Shown here: positions 7,322-15,723 of the stretch, in pieces
Numbering within the stretch: position 1 is the first letter of the stretch
Layout of the letters: each line of letters opens with the position of its first letter
Origin: DASYTH01 sp035762905
GTDB taxonomy: Bacteria > Actinomycetota > Actinomycetes > Mycobacteriales > Pseudonocardiaceae
Direction: 5' to 3'
Length of the DNA stretch: 20,757 nucleotides
Assembly (NCBI RefSeq): GCF_035762905.1
Contig: NZ_DASUCC010000164.1
Coordinates: 1-20,757, forward strand
Notes under the pieces: generated by a model
Database searches by the model: none
What the model was told of the DNA's origin: nothing
What the model saw: the letters and a program-made list of their open reading frames with translations, nothing else
Translations under genes and position numbers: made by a program

Positions 7322-8682
7322 CGGTTCGCCTCCGCCCGGCGCGCCAGCCGGAAACTGGCCCTGCGCAACGCGGTTGCGGTGTCCACATCGGACACCGTGC
7401 GGATCGTGCCGTCCTCGACCACGGTCTTCCCGCCGACGAGCAGCAGCCGGACGGGTGGCAGCGCGCCGAACACCAGCGCCGCCACCGGGTCGGCGATGCC
7501 GGCGTGCTCGATACCGTCCAGTCGCCACAGCGCCAGGTCCGCCTGCTTGCCCGGCTCCAGCGAGCCGATCTCGTCCTGGCGACCGAGGCAGCGGGCTCCG
7601 CCCATGGTGCCCAGCCACAACGCCGCCCGGGCGGTGAGCGCATCCGGTCCGCCGCGCAGCCGCGCCAGGTAGGTGGCCGCGCGCAACTCGACGCCGAGCC
7701 CACCGTCCTCATTGGACGCCGCGCCGTCCACGCCGAGCCCGACCGGCGCGCCGGCCTCGATGAGGTCGCGAACCCGGGCGATCCCGGCACCCAACCGGGC
7801 GTTGGAGGTCGGGCAGTGCGCGACGCCGGTCCCGGTTCGGCCGAGCCGGCTGACCGCGTCGTCGGACAGGTGGATGCCGTGCGCCAGCCACACGTCGTCG
7901 CCGAGCCAGCCGGTCCGGTCCGCGTACTCGGCCGGCGTGCAGCCGTACTCGGCCTGGCACTGCCGTTCCTCGTCGAGCGTCTCGGCGAGGTGGGTGTGCA
8001 GCCGCACCCCCTTGCGGCGGGCCAGTTCCGCGGCACCCTTCATCAGTTCCGGGCTGACCGAGAACGGCGAGCACGGCCCCACCGCGACGCGCACCATGGC
8101 CTCGGGTGCCGGGTCGTGGTAGCGCTCGATCGCCACCTCGGTGCCGTGCAGCGCGTCGTCGGTGTCCTCGACGATGGAGTCGGGCGGCAGGCCGCCGTGC
8201 GAGCGGCCCCGGTCCATCGACCCGCGCACGGCGTGCAGCCGGACCCCGACCCGGTGCGCGGCGGACACCACCGCGGTGAACGGATCCCCGGCCCCCTGGG
8301 GAAAGACGTAGTGGTGGTCGGCGACCGTGGTGGCGCCGGTCTCGGCCAGCCGGACCAGACCCGCGGTGGCGGCCGCCTCGGTGACCTCCTCGTCCAGCCC
8401 GGCCCACACCGGATAGAGCGTGGTCAGCCAGTTGAACAGGTCGCTCTGCTGGGCCAGACCCCGGGTGGCCCACTGGTAGAGGTGGTGGTGGGTGTTCACC
8501 AGTCCCGGGGTGACCAGGCAGCCGCGGCCGTCGATCCGGCGGTCCACCGGCCCCTTGTCCGGAGCCGAACCGGCGCCGACCGCCTCGATCACTCCGTGGT
8601 TGATGATCACATACCCGGTGTCGTGCTCGGTGCTCCCCCGATCAACCGCGAACACCGCGGCACCCTCGATCACCGTCCTCAT
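7318..8682 (-). CDS. 8-oxoguanine deaminase-like amidohydrolase
   Basis: This 454-residue protein belongs to the metal-dependent amidohydrolase superfamily (AtzA/TrzN/guanine deaminase branch). Metal and catalytic residues are visible: His65 and His67 in NTHHHLYQ, His231 and Glu234 in HTHLAET, His268 in LAHGIHL, and Asp319 in GVDGAASNE. The segment around 69-97 (YQWATRGLAQQSDLFNWLTT, then YPVW) resembles enzymes annotated as 8-oxoguanine deaminase. That enzyme hydrolyses 8-oxoguanine to urate plus ammonia. The reaction fits this operon exactly, since urate is the substrate of the neighbouring uricase. Its start overlaps the 2Fe-2S subunit stop as ATGA and its stop overlaps the molybdenum subunit start the same way. 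Guanine deaminase or another purine/pterin deaminase is the alternative. Superfamily is certain, substrate fairly likely. Confidence 0.82.
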   Translation of the reverse strand: MRTVIEGAAVFAVDRGSTEHDTGYVIINHGVIEAVGAGSAPDKGPVDRRIDGRGCLVTPGLVNTHHHLYQWATRGLAQQSDLFNWLTTLYPVWAGLDEEVTEAAATAGLVRLAETGATTVADHHYVFPQGAGDPFTAVVSAAHRVGVRLHAVRGSMDRGRSHGGLPPDSIVEDTDDALHGTEVAIERYHDPAPEAMVRVAVGPCSPFSVSPELMKGAAELARRKGVRLHTHLAETLDEERQCQAEYGCTPAEYADRTGWLGDDVWLAHGIHLSDDAVSRLGRTGTGVAHCPTSNARLGAGIARVRDLIEAGAPVGLGVDGAASNEDGGLGVELRAATYLARLRGGPDALTARAALWLGTMGGARCLGRQDEIGSLEPGKQADLALWRLDGIEHAGIADPVAALVFGALPPVRLLLVGGKTVVEDGTIRTVSDVDTATALRRASFRLARRAEANR

Positions 8683-9152
8683 GCTTCACCGTCCACTGTG
8701 GACGCCGCGAGCCGCACGGCGTCCAGGATCTTCTCGTATCCCGTGCAGCGGCACAGGTTTCCGGCCAGTGCCTCGCGGATCTCGGCGTCCGACGGGTGCG
8801 GGTTGCGGCGGATCAGGTCGTGCGCCGCGACCACAAGGCCGGGGGTGCAGAACCCGCACTGCACCGCGCCGGTCCGCACGAACGCCTCCTGCACCGGGTC
8901 GAGCGCCTCGCCGGTGGCCAGCCCCTCCACGGTGCGCACCCGCCGGCCCTCGGTCTGACCGGCGGCCACCAGACAGGCGCACACCGGCACGCTGTCCAGG
9001 TAAACCGTGCACGACCCGCACTCGCCCTGCTCGCAGGCATTCTTCGAACCCGGAAGACCGAGCCGCTCGCGCAGCACGTACAGCAGGCTCTCGCCCGGCC
9101 ACACGTCGTCCGCGGTCATCGGCTGGCCGTTGACCTCCACGTTCACCCGCAT
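8679..9152 (-). CDS. pucE: Xanthine dehydrogenase, 2Fe-2S subunit
   Basis: This 157-residue subunit passes electrons from molybdenum to FAD. All eight cluster ligands are present. Cys40, Cys45, Cys48 and Cys60 form the plant-ferredoxin-type cluster, and Cys99, Cys102, Cys134 and Cys136 the second one (QCGFCTPG and LCRCTGYE). A GTG at 9161 in the same frame would add three residues. The ATG at 9152 is chosen because GGAGG lies 9 nt upstream and its start overlaps the FAD-subunit stop as TGATG. Length and motif spacing are normal for the family. It is translationally coupled to genes on both sides. Confidence 0.95.
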   Translation of the reverse strand: MRVNVEVNGQPMTADDVWPGESLLYVLRERLGLPGSKNACEQGECGSCTVYLDSVPVCACLVAAGQTEGRRVRTVEGLATGEALDPVQEAFVRTGAVQCGFCTPGLVVAAHDLIRRNPHPSDAEIREALAGNLCRCTGYEKILDAVRLAASTVDGEA

Positions 9153-10024
9153 CAGGACCACCCTCCGGAGCAGTAGTCGCGCCAGGCCCAGGACAGCGTG
9201 CGGCGGGCCAGCACGGACAGCGCGTGCCGGCGGTAGGCCGCGCTGCCGCGCACGTCGTCGATCGGCCGGGCGGCGGCCCCGACCAGCTCGCCGAACCGGC
9301 CGAGAACGTCGTCCGGCACGGGTTGCCTCGTCTGCCAGGGCAGCTCCGCGGCCAGCGCCTCGGCCTCGGTGGCGCGCAGCGGCGTCGGGCCGGCCGAGCC
9401 GATCCCGGTGCCGACCGTGCGGTCCGCGGCGTCCAGGCTGACCGCGAACGAACAGACCGCGATGACCATCGCGTTGCGGGTGCCGACCTTGGCGAACTGC
9501 TGCGGGCCGCGCGCCTTCGGCAGCCGCACCGCGGTGATCAGCTCGTCCGGCGCCAGCACGGACCGCTTGGGGCCACTGAAGAACTCCGCGGCCGGGATGG
9601 TCCGGGACCCCCTGGCCGAGGCGACCTCGATGTCCGCGCCGGTGGCCAGCAGCGGCGGGTGCGCGTCGCCGGCCGGCGAGGCCGAGCCAAGGTTGCCGCC
9701 GACCGTGCCGCGGTTGCGGATCTGCGGCGAGCCGACCGTGCGCGACGCGATCGCCAGGCCCGGCAGCTCGGCGGCCAGCTCGGTGATGATCCGGGCATAC
9801 GGCACGCCCGCGCCGAGCCGGACGAGTCCATCGCCGCCGCCGTTGCCGACACTCCAGTCGGCCAGCTCGCCGACCCTGGTGAGGTCGAGCAGCGCGGGCG
9901 GGCGGCGCAGGTCGAAGTTGAGCTCCACCATCACGTCGGTGCCGCCGGCGATCGGCACCGCGTCGGGGTGCTCGGCCTTCAGCGCCAGCGCCTCGGCCAG
10001 CGTCTCGGGTCGGAAGAAGTCCAT
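9152..10024 (-). CDS. pucC: Xanthine dehydrogenase, FAD-binding subunit
   Basis: This 290-residue subunit belongs to the CO dehydrogenase flavoprotein/XDH medium-chain family. It binds FAD and delivers electrons to the final acceptor. The N-terminal FAD loop PIAGGTDVMVE (24-34) and the second loop SPQIRNRGTVGGNLGSASP (about 103-121) are both present. The C-terminal third matches the CO_deh_flav_C region, with a PIDDVRGSAAYRRH segment. The gene starts 4 nt after the uricase stop and ends in a 1-nt overlap with the 2Fe-2S gene. Together with the 2Fe-2S and molybdenum subunits it completes a three-subunit bacterial XDH. No missing residues were noted. Confidence 0.94.
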   Translation of the reverse strand: MDFFRPETLAEALALKAEHPDAVPIAGGTDVMVELNFDLRRPPALLDLTRVGELADWSVGNGGGDGLVRLGAGVPYARIITELAAELPGLAIASRTVGSPQIRNRGTVGGNLGSASPAGDAHPPLLATGADIEVASARGSRTIPAAEFFSGPKRSVLAPDELITAVRLPKARGPQQFAKVGTRNAMVIAVCSFAVSLDAADRTVGTGIGSAGPTPLRATEAEALAAELPWQTRQPVPDDVLGRFGELVGAAARPIDDVRGSAAYRRHALSVLARRTLSWAWRDYCSGGWS

Positions 10025-10028
10025 CGCA

Positions 10029-10885
10029 CTACCACCAGGCCAGCCCGGGCTCCGGCGCGCCGGAACGCAGCACGGTGCCCTCGATCAGACCGTAGGGCCG
10101 GTCCGCGGCGTAGAACACCTCGCCGGGGTTGTCCAACCCGAACGGGGCCAGATCGACCAGGAAGTGGTGCTTGTTCGGCAGCGCCAGGCGCACCTCGGCC
10201 ACCTCCGGCCGCTCGGTGAGCACCCGCTCCCCCATCGCGTGCAGGGTCTGCTGCAGCGACAGGCTGTGCGTGTCGGCGAACGCGGCCAGCAGGTGCCGGG
10301 TCGACTCGGCGTGCGAGGTACCCCAGTCGTCGCTGCGCGGCTCGGCATGTCGCCACTGCGCGGTCACGGCGGTGGCCAGGATCCGGTCGGTGGTCTCGGC
10401 CAGCGTGGTGTAGCGGTCCTTGTGGAAACCGTGGAACTCCGAGCCGGTGGTGTTCAGCACGACCAGGTCGGCCAATCCGGACACCACCCAGGCGTTCTCG
10501 CCGTCGCAGCTTGCGGTGGCGGTCCGGGTGCCGGCGCCGCGCCGGAACGAGTGGCCGGCCAGCCGCTCCCAGGTGTACTGCTCGATCCGCACCCGGGCCC
10601 GCCGGATCGCCGGCGCGGTACCGACGAAGTGCCGGGCCAGCCGCAGCGCGAAGTCCTCGATCTCGCCGACGCCGTCCCGGGCGAAGGCGTAGACGGTGTT
10701 CTTCTGCGTGTCGGTGGGCAACACGCCGCTGTTGTCGCCGGTCAGGTGGGTGGCGGCCAGGTCGCCGGCCAGCGTCGTGGTGACGTTCAGGTCGACGACG
10801 TCGTGCCGGTCCTGGCCACGCTCCACCCGGACCAGGCGGGTCTCGGCCTTGCCGTACTGGTTGTCCCCGAGGACTATCCGGGACA

Positions 10886-10886
<1 letters not shown>
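10029..10886 (-). CDS. uox: Urate oxidase (uricase)
   Basis: This is a 285-residue cofactor-free uricase with two tandem T-fold domains. It oxidises urate to 5-hydroxyisourate with O2, releasing H2O2. Catalytic positions of the family are visible: Lys13 in YGKAETR, Thr58 in LPTDTQKNTVY, and Asn238 and His240 in LPNKHHFL. The conserved FHGFHKDRYTTL segment is at 151-162. It is a stand-alone uricase, not fused to OHCU decarboxylase as in Bacillus PucL, and the decarboxylase is a separate gene in this operon. The ATG at 10886 overlaps the HIU hydrolase stop codon by 1 nt (TGATG). No catalase gene is nearby to handle the peroxide. Assignment is confident. Confidence 0.97.
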
Positions 10887-11199
<313 letters not shown>

Positions 11200-11203
<4 letters not shown>

Positions 11204-11703
11204 GCCGTCACCAGCTTCCGCAGCCGCAGGTTGGCGATCTTGCGCAGTTCCTCCCGGACCGCGACCCGCTCGGTCTGTTCGTCGTTGTCCAGCCGGGCGC
11301 GCAGGGCGGCGAGGATCTCCCCGGCGGACAGGCCGGTCGCGCAGATCAGGAACACCCGGCCATGCCGGCGCTCGTATTCCGCGTTGGCCGCGGCCAGTTC
11401 GGCGGCGGCCGCGTCGTCGGCGCCGGCCGCCGCCTGCTCCTCGCGCGACCAGGCCGCCTCCCGGCCGGCGCCGCCGGCCCGCTCCCCGATCCGGGGATGG
11501 GCGGCGAGGGCCTGCTCGACATCCGCCCAGCCCAGCTCGGCGAAGATCGCGTCGGACACCTGCTCCAGCGTCTCCAGATCGTGGTACGGCCGGCGGACCA
11601 CCAGTTCGTCCGCCCACCGGCGAGCCGCGCAGCAGGCCAGCAGCAGGCCCTCGGCCTGCGCGGGCTCCGCGGCGTTCAATCGCTCCATCCGGGACTCGAC
11701 CAT
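11200..11703 (-). CDS. uraD: OHCU decarboxylase
   Basis: This protein of about 167 residues matches 2-oxo-4-hydroxy-4-carboxy-5-ureidoimidazoline decarboxylase, the last step to S-allantoin. Motifs include LNAAEP, LLLACCAARRW, RRPYHD, AAHPRIGER with the catalytic His69, REEQAAA, and FLICATGLSAGEIL. It is the first gene of the seven-gene operon. The ATG at 11703 is chosen because TACAGT lies 6 nt upstream, a TANNNT -10 typical of leaderless mRNAs. A TTG at 11724 would run through that element, and an internal ATG at 11688 is a weaker option. No Shine-Dalgarno sequence is visible. Function is confident; the start is moderately so. Confidence 0.92.
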
Positions 11704-11709
11704 CCGAGC

Positions 11710-11738
11710 ACTGTAATGCGTCAACCCGGGCCGGGTTG
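11710..11738 (-). promoter_or_regulatory. Leaderless promoter and operator-like palindrome of the purine operon
   Basis: On the minus strand TACAGT (11710-11715) lies 6 nt before the uraD ATG and serves as a TANNNT -10 element. The expected -35 position is covered by a 17-bp palindrome, CAACCCGG-G-CCGGGTTG at 11722-11738, with perfect 8-bp arms. A repressor bound there would block RNA polymerase. Purine catabolic operons in actinomycetes are commonly controlled by ligand-responsive repressors, but no such regulator gene is in the window, so the binding protein is unknown. The rest of 11739-11953 is the shared upstream region of the rightward membrane-protein gene. Confidence 0.4.
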
Positions 11739-11953
11739 CCGGGCCGGTCAGCGGGTGGGCGCACGGCCGTCCCGAAATCGCACCGGCCGAAGCCGGAATT
11801 GAAAAACCACCACCGCGGAGAAAGGAAGATCACCCATGCGGGGGAATTTGCCCGCGCCGACAACCCCCCGTGTGTACCAAGGAAGTCCGCTAGCACCGGG
11901 CCGCGTGAAACAATGGCCCGGCAGGGGGCGCGAAATTCGGGAAAGGCGGGTGC

Positions 11954-13951
11954 ATGACCGGCGCGGACCGGCTGAGCAGGTTCCTGGCCGCGCTCCGCGA
12001 GACCCCGATTCCGACCAGCCAACCGGCCCGGGACGGCCGGGCCGAGGAACTCGGCCTGAACCTGCTCGACCTCGCCCTGAACCAGGAGCACATCGGCCGG
12101 GTCTCGGAGACGCTCACGCTCGCCGACGCCACGCACCTGACCCGCCAGGTCGGCCTGGAGATCGATCTCGGTGCACTGTCCGCCGACCGGCTCGCGGCCC
12201 TGTCCGCCGACCGGCTCGCGGTGCGCTCCGCCGACCGGACCGGCAGCACAGGTGGACCGGGCACGGTGTGGCTGCCGCTGACCCGGCAGCCGCGCCGGGA
12301 CTCCGGCTGGGTGGTCGTGTCCGATGTGGACGGGCACCGGTATCCCACGATGTCGCCGCAGCGGGCCGACCTGGCGCTGATCCAGGGCCTGCGCAAGGTG
12401 TTCGCCGTGTACCTCGACTCCGGCGCCGAGGATTCGGCGACCGTGGCCGGGGTGCGCGACCGGTACCACCGGTCCCGCTGGCTGATCGAGGCCACCATCA
12501 CCGCCGTGATCGAGAACGGCGGGGTGTTCGAGCGGGAACCGCTGCCCGGGCTCGACCGCGACGACGACACCCACACCACCGACATCCGCGACCGCGCGGC
12601 GACCGTGGTGCGGGCCCTGTTCACCGAGGGCGGCGCGTTCCTGCGGATGCTCGACATCGCGGCCCGGGAGCACCTGCTGGTCGTCCGGATCCCCACCCAC
12701 CCGGCCCAGCACGTGCTGCGCTACACCTCGCCCGGTGCGCTGACCACGTCCACCGACCGGCGCCGGTCCCGGCTGCGCCGCGAGTTCACCGTGCGGTACC
12801 AGACCGTCATCCCGCGCGAGGTGGACACCTACGAGGTGACCGTTGCGGTGCCGGAAGGCATCCAGGTTCGCCGGTTCCTGCTGGCCACCGCCACCGACCG
12901 GGCGCACGTGCGGCGGCTGACCGAGCGGATGCGGGTGCCCCGGCCCGAACTGCCCGACGTCACCGCGCGGCTGGCCGAGCTCGGCCGCAGGCGGGAACGC
13001 GACCTGCGCGCGTTCAAGACCTACATCGAGGGCTGCTACGCCACGTTCTCGTCGCGGCCGCCGAATTTCCCGGCGCCACCCCGCCCCGAGCCGGGGGACC
13101 CCGGCCTCACCGCGCCCGGGTTCCCGGTCACCCGGCTGGCCCGGTTCGCCCGGCTGTACGAGACCGAACGTCTCCACCTGGCCGGCGGCGCGCTGACCCC
13201 GGCCGAGCTGCGCGCCTGGGCCACCGAGCTGGAGGCGGCCGACCTGGACGTGAGCCTCGACTTCGACGACGACCCCCGGGAGAACACCGGGCGGATCCGC
13301 TGGCAGCGGCGGCCGTTCGGCGAGGACGACGAGACCAACAGCGAACCGGTCGCCGCGAACGTCTACATGTCCCTCGTCGACGACCCGATCTCGCTGTCCT
13401 CGGGGGTGTCCAAGCTGGTCCTCGCGGTGCTGTTCCTGGTCGCCGCGTTCGCCGTGGTGCTGCAACCCCACGTGCTGTCCGGACTTCCGGTGCTCGGCGA
13501 GCTGTTCACCCGGATCCCGTCCGCCGCCGAGGGCAGTGCCGCGACCCTGTCCTCCGCGGACGCCGTGGTCACGGTGCTGCTGCTGGTCCCCGCACTGCTG
13601 ATCACCCGCACCCAACTGCCGCCGCGCAGCCTGCTCGGCCGGCTGCTGGTGTGGCCGCGGTTCGTCGCCTACGCCTCGGTGGTCAGTGTGGTGCTGCTGG
13701 CGCTGTGCGTCGCTGCCCTGCCGGCCGGCTCGCTGTGGCCGCCGTTCCTGCTGGTCATGGCGATCCTGGCGCTGATGCTGCTGCTCATCATGGTGGACTT
13801 CGCCACCAAGACCGTGCTGCGCCGCAACCGGGTGCCGCCCTACGCGCTGTTCCCGCTCTGGCTGCACATGGAGGCCTCGCGCTGGCCGCGCCGGCGGATC
13901 CGCCAGTGCGTGGCCAACTTCTCCTCACCCGAGCGCGAGGACGACGCCTGA
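11954..13951 (+). CDS. Unrecognised protein with four C-terminal membrane segments
   Basis: I do not recognise this 665-residue protein. Residues 1-480 look soluble, mixed alpha/beta and Arg-rich, with no signal peptide. It includes a short repeat (LSADRLAA, LSADRLAV, RSADR) at 75-95. A beta-rich middle part around 220-310 (LLVVRIPTHP, EFTVRYQTVIPREV, YEVTVAVPEGIQVRRF) could be a ligand- or protein-binding domain. Four hydrophobic segments follow near 488-506, 537-555, 573-592 and 596-616, then a basic tail with LHMEASRWPRR. The large soluble part is therefore probably cytoplasmic and tethered to the membrane. The ATG at 11954 is preceded by GGGAAAGGCGGG. It is monocistronic, 2 nt from the convergent ridA. 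Codon texture matches the neighbours, so the coding call is firm, but function is unknown. Confidence 0.82.
   Translation: MTGADRLSRFLAALRETPIPTSQPARDGRAEELGLNLLDLALNQEHIGRVSETLTLADATHLTRQVGLEIDLGALSADRLAALSADRLAVRSADRTGSTGGPGTVWLPLTRQPRRDSGWVVVSDVDGHRYPTMSPQRADLALIQGLRKVFAVYLDSGAEDSATVAGVRDRYHRSRWLIEATITAVIENGGVFEREPLPGLDRDDDTHTTDIRDRAATVVRALFTEGGAFLRMLDIAAREHLLVVRIPTHPAQHVLRYTSPGALTTSTDRRRSRLRREFTVRYQTVIPREVDTYEVTVAVPEGIQVRRFLLATATDRAHVRRLTERMRVPRPELPDVTARLAELGRRRERDLRAFKTYIEGCYATFSSRPPNFPAPPRPEPGDPGLTAPGFPVTRLARFARLYETERLHLAGGALTPAELRAWATELEAADLDVSLDFDDDPRENTGRIRWQRRPFGEDDETNSEPVAANVYMSLVDDPISLSSGVSKLVLAVLFLVAAFAVVLQPHVLSGLPVLGELFTRIPSAAEGSAATLSSADAVVTVLLLVPALLITRTQLPPRSLLGRLLVWPRFVAYASVVSVVLLALCVAALPAGSLWPPFLLVMAILALMLLLIMVDFATKTVLRRNRVPPYALFPLWLHMEASRWPRRRIRQCVANFSSPEREDDA
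12176..12238 (+). repeat. 24-bp in-frame tandem repeat
   Basis: Two near-identical 24-bp units (12176-12199 and 12200-12223) differ only at their last two bases. A partial third copy of 15 bp follows (12224-12238). Each unit encodes LSADRLA plus one residue. Because the unit is a multiple of three, copy-number change would preserve the frame of the membrane-protein gene. Confidence 0.85.
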
Positions 13952-13953
13952 GG

Positions 13954-14337
13954 TCAGGCGTCCAGCACCGCCATGGCGTCGATCTCGACGAGCACCCCGG
14001 CCGGCAGGCCGACGTAGACCGTGGTGCGGGCCGGGAACGGCTCGGTCAGGAACTCCTGGTACGCCGCGTTCATGTCGGCGAAGTGGCCGGTGTCGGTGAG
14101 GTAGACCCGGACCATGACGACGTCGTCCATGGTGGCGCCGCCGGCGGCGAGCACCGTGGTCACGTTGCGCATGGCCTGACGGGTCTGCTCGGCGACCGTG
14201 TCGCCGACGATCGCACCGGTGCCGTGGTCGGCCGGGATCTGGCCGGCGACCTGGAGGATGTTGCCCTTCCGGATCCCGAACGAGAGCGGGAACGGGACGG
14301 GCGCGGCGCCGTCGGGGTGGATCGCGGTCCTGGCCAT
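13954..14337 (-). CDS. ridA: RidA-family enamine/imine deaminase
   Basis: This 127-residue protein of the YjgF/YER057c/UK114 family forms trimers that hydrolyse reactive enamines and imines such as 2-aminoacrylate made by PLP enzymes. Conserved features are the GNILQVAGQIP strand, the active-site Arg at 104 in PARTTVYVG, and Glu118 in VLVEIDAMAV. The ATG at 14337 has TAGCAT 8 nt upstream, a leaderless-type -10. It is divergent from the D-serine-deaminase-like gene. That enzyme class produces exactly the intermediates RidA removes, so the pairing makes functional sense. The family is broad and some members act on other substrates. The gene ends 2 nt from the convergent membrane-protein gene. 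Confidence 0.93.
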   Translation of the reverse strand: MARTAIHPDGAAPVPFPLSFGIRKGNILQVAGQIPADHGTGAIVGDTVAEQTRQAMRNVTTVLAAGGATMDDVVMVRVYLTDTGHFADMNAAYQEFLTEPFPARTTVYVGLPAGVLVEIDAMAVLDA

Positions 14338-14409
14338 GCGGCCGGATGCTACACAGGGTCGCACCAGGTGGTGCAGTATTCCGTGGCATATCGCGCAATG
14401 GAGGCGCCG
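14338..14409. promoter_or_regulatory. Divergent promoter region with a 14-bp palindrome
   Basis: The 72 bp between ridA and the deaminase gene contain GCACCA-GG-TGGTGC (14361-14374), a perfect inverted repeat with 6-bp arms. On the minus strand TAGCAT (14346-14351) is a TANNNT -10 for ridA, and the palindrome's right half lies 17 bp upstream, over the -35 position. For the rightward gene, GGAGG (14400-14404) lies 5 nt before the GTG start at 14410. One protein bound at the palindrome could control both directions. No regulator gene is adjacent. Confidence 0.45.
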
Positions 14410-15723
14410 GTGCGGATCGAACCCGGGAGCATCGACCAGGCCGCCGTGGCGGCGATCGGGACCGAGCGGATCGACTGGCGCTTCAAGGGAATGCCGGCCG
14501 CGGTGGCCGGGATGAGCATCGCGGAGGTCCGGAGCCGCGGCCTGAACCTGTTCCGGGACGGCTTCCTCGGCCCGCTGCTGGTGCTGGACGGCCCGGCGCT
14601 GGCGGCCAACATCGCCACGATGGCGCGCTGGTGCGCGGCCCGGGGCCTTGCGCTCGCCCCGCACGGCAAGACCACCATGGCGCCGCAACTGTTCGCCCGG
14701 CAGCTCGAGCACGGCGCGTGGGCGATCACCACGGCCAACGCCAGCCAGCTGCGGGTGTACCGGGCGTTCGGGGTCAGCCGGATCGTGCTGGCCAACCAGC
14801 TGGTCGACCCGGCGGCGCTCGGCTGGCTGGCCGGTGAGCTGGCCACCGACCCCGGGCTGGAGTTCTGCTGCTGGGTGGACTCCGAGCGCGGGGTTGCGCT
14901 GATGGACCGGGCGCTGCGCGACGCGGGCGCCACCCGGCCGGTCGACGTGCTGGTCGAGCTGGGCGCGGCCGGCGGGCGGACCGGCGCCCGGGATCTGCCG
15001 GCCGCGCTCGCGGTGGCCGACGCGGCGGCGGCCAGCCCGGCGCTGCGGCTGGTCGGCGTCGCCGGCTACGAGGGGGCCGTGGCCAACGAGAGCACCGCCG
15101 ACGCCATGGCCACGGTCCGCGGCTACCTGGTCCGGCTGCGCGAGCTGGCGGTCACCCTTGCCGGGCGCGGCGCGTTCGACGGGCTGGACCGGGTGCTGGT
15201 GAGCGCCGGTGGCAGCAGCTACTTCGATCTGGTCGCCGACGCGCTCACCGAGCCGTGGCCGGACGGTCTCCCGGTGCTCCCGGTGCTGCGCAGCGGCGCC
15301 TACGTCACGCACGACGACGGCCCCTACCGCAGCCTCTCGCCGCTCGGCGCGACGCCCCGGCTCGACGACGCCGCCCCGTTCCGGTCGGCGCTGCGCGCCT
15401 GGGCGCAGGTCACCTCCCGGCCGACCGCCGATCTCGCCCTGCTGACCATGGGCAAGCGCGACGCCCCGTACGACCTCGGCCTGCCCGAGCCGCAGCTGAT
15501 CCGGTCCGGCGACGGCGTGACCCCACTGCCCGGCTGCCGGGTCACCGCGCTGAACGACCAGCACACGTTCCTCGCCGTGACCGCGGGCGCCGACCCGCGG
15601 GTCGGGGACTGGGTCGGGTTCGGTCTGTCCCACCCGTGCACGACCTTCGACAAGTGGCAGCTGATCCCGGTGGCCGGCGCGGACGGCGAGACCGTGGTCG
15701 ACCTGATCCGCACCTACTTCTGA
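14410..15723 (+). CDS. D-serine deaminase/D-threonine aldolase-like PLP enzyme
   Basis: This 437-residue protein has the fold-type III (alanine-racemase-like) architecture of eukaryotic-type D-serine dehydratase and D-threonine aldolase. The PLP lysine is Lys87 in LAPHGKTTMAP. The metal site of the DSD-like C-terminal domain is visible as His408 and Cys410 in LSHPCTTFDKW, with NDQHTFL before it. The expected reaction is metal- and PLP-dependent deamination or aldol cleavage of a D-beta-hydroxy amino acid. The GTG at 14410 is preferred over an ATG at 14398 because GGAGG lies exactly 5 nt upstream of the GTG, and the ATG has no ribosome site. The stop overlaps the next start as TGATG. Divergent ridA supports an enamine-producing reaction. 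The exact substrate is unresolved; actinomycete homologues are often called simply 'amino acid deaminase'. Confidence 0.88.
   Translation: MRIEPGSIDQAAVAAIGTERIDWRFKGMPAAVAGMSIAEVRSRGLNLFRDGFLGPLLVLDGPALAANIATMARWCAARGLALAPHGKTTMAPQLFARQLEHGAWAITTANASQLRVYRAFGVSRIVLANQLVDPAALGWLAGELATDPGLEFCCWVDSERGVALMDRALRDAGATRPVDVLVELGAAGGRTGARDLPAALAVADAAAASPALRLVGVAGYEGAVANESTADAMATVRGYLVRLRELAVTLAGRGAFDGLDRVLVSAGGSSYFDLVADALTEPWPDGLPVLPVLRSGAYVTHDDGPYRSLSPLGATPRLDDAAPFRSALRAWAQVTSRPTADLALLTMGKRDAPYDLGLPEPQLIRSGDGVTPLPGCRVTALNDQHTFLAVTAGADPRVGDWVGFGLSHPCTTFDKWQLIPVAGADGETVVDLIRTYF

Noticed and set aside
5081..7672. Long plus-strand open frame opposite the molybdenum subunit of XDH.
   Set aside because: The translation is His/Arg/Gly-rich and has no motifs. 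It is the mirror of a strongly conserved gene.
11836..11953. Possible frameshift joining the 11836 ATG to the membrane-protein gene at 11954.
   Set aside because: The two frames differ, the 11954 ATG has its own purine-rich upstream sequence, and the protein reads well from there with no sign of a missing N-terminal domain.
11204..13867. Very long open frame on the minus strand continuous with HIU hydrolase.
   Set aside because: It is antisense to the membrane-protein gene and in a shifted frame over uraD. The HIU hydrolase family N-terminus starts exactly at 11203, with an ATGA overlap.
11836..14400. An ATG at 11836 with a good AAAGGAAG ribosome-site-like sequence opens a frame that runs unbroken into the deaminase gene.
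   Set aside because: The frame passes through the orphan membrane-protein gene in the wrong phase and gives an Arg/Pro/Gly-rich sequence without domains. Absence of stops is expected at this GC content. It is not a short leader peptide because no early stop occurs.
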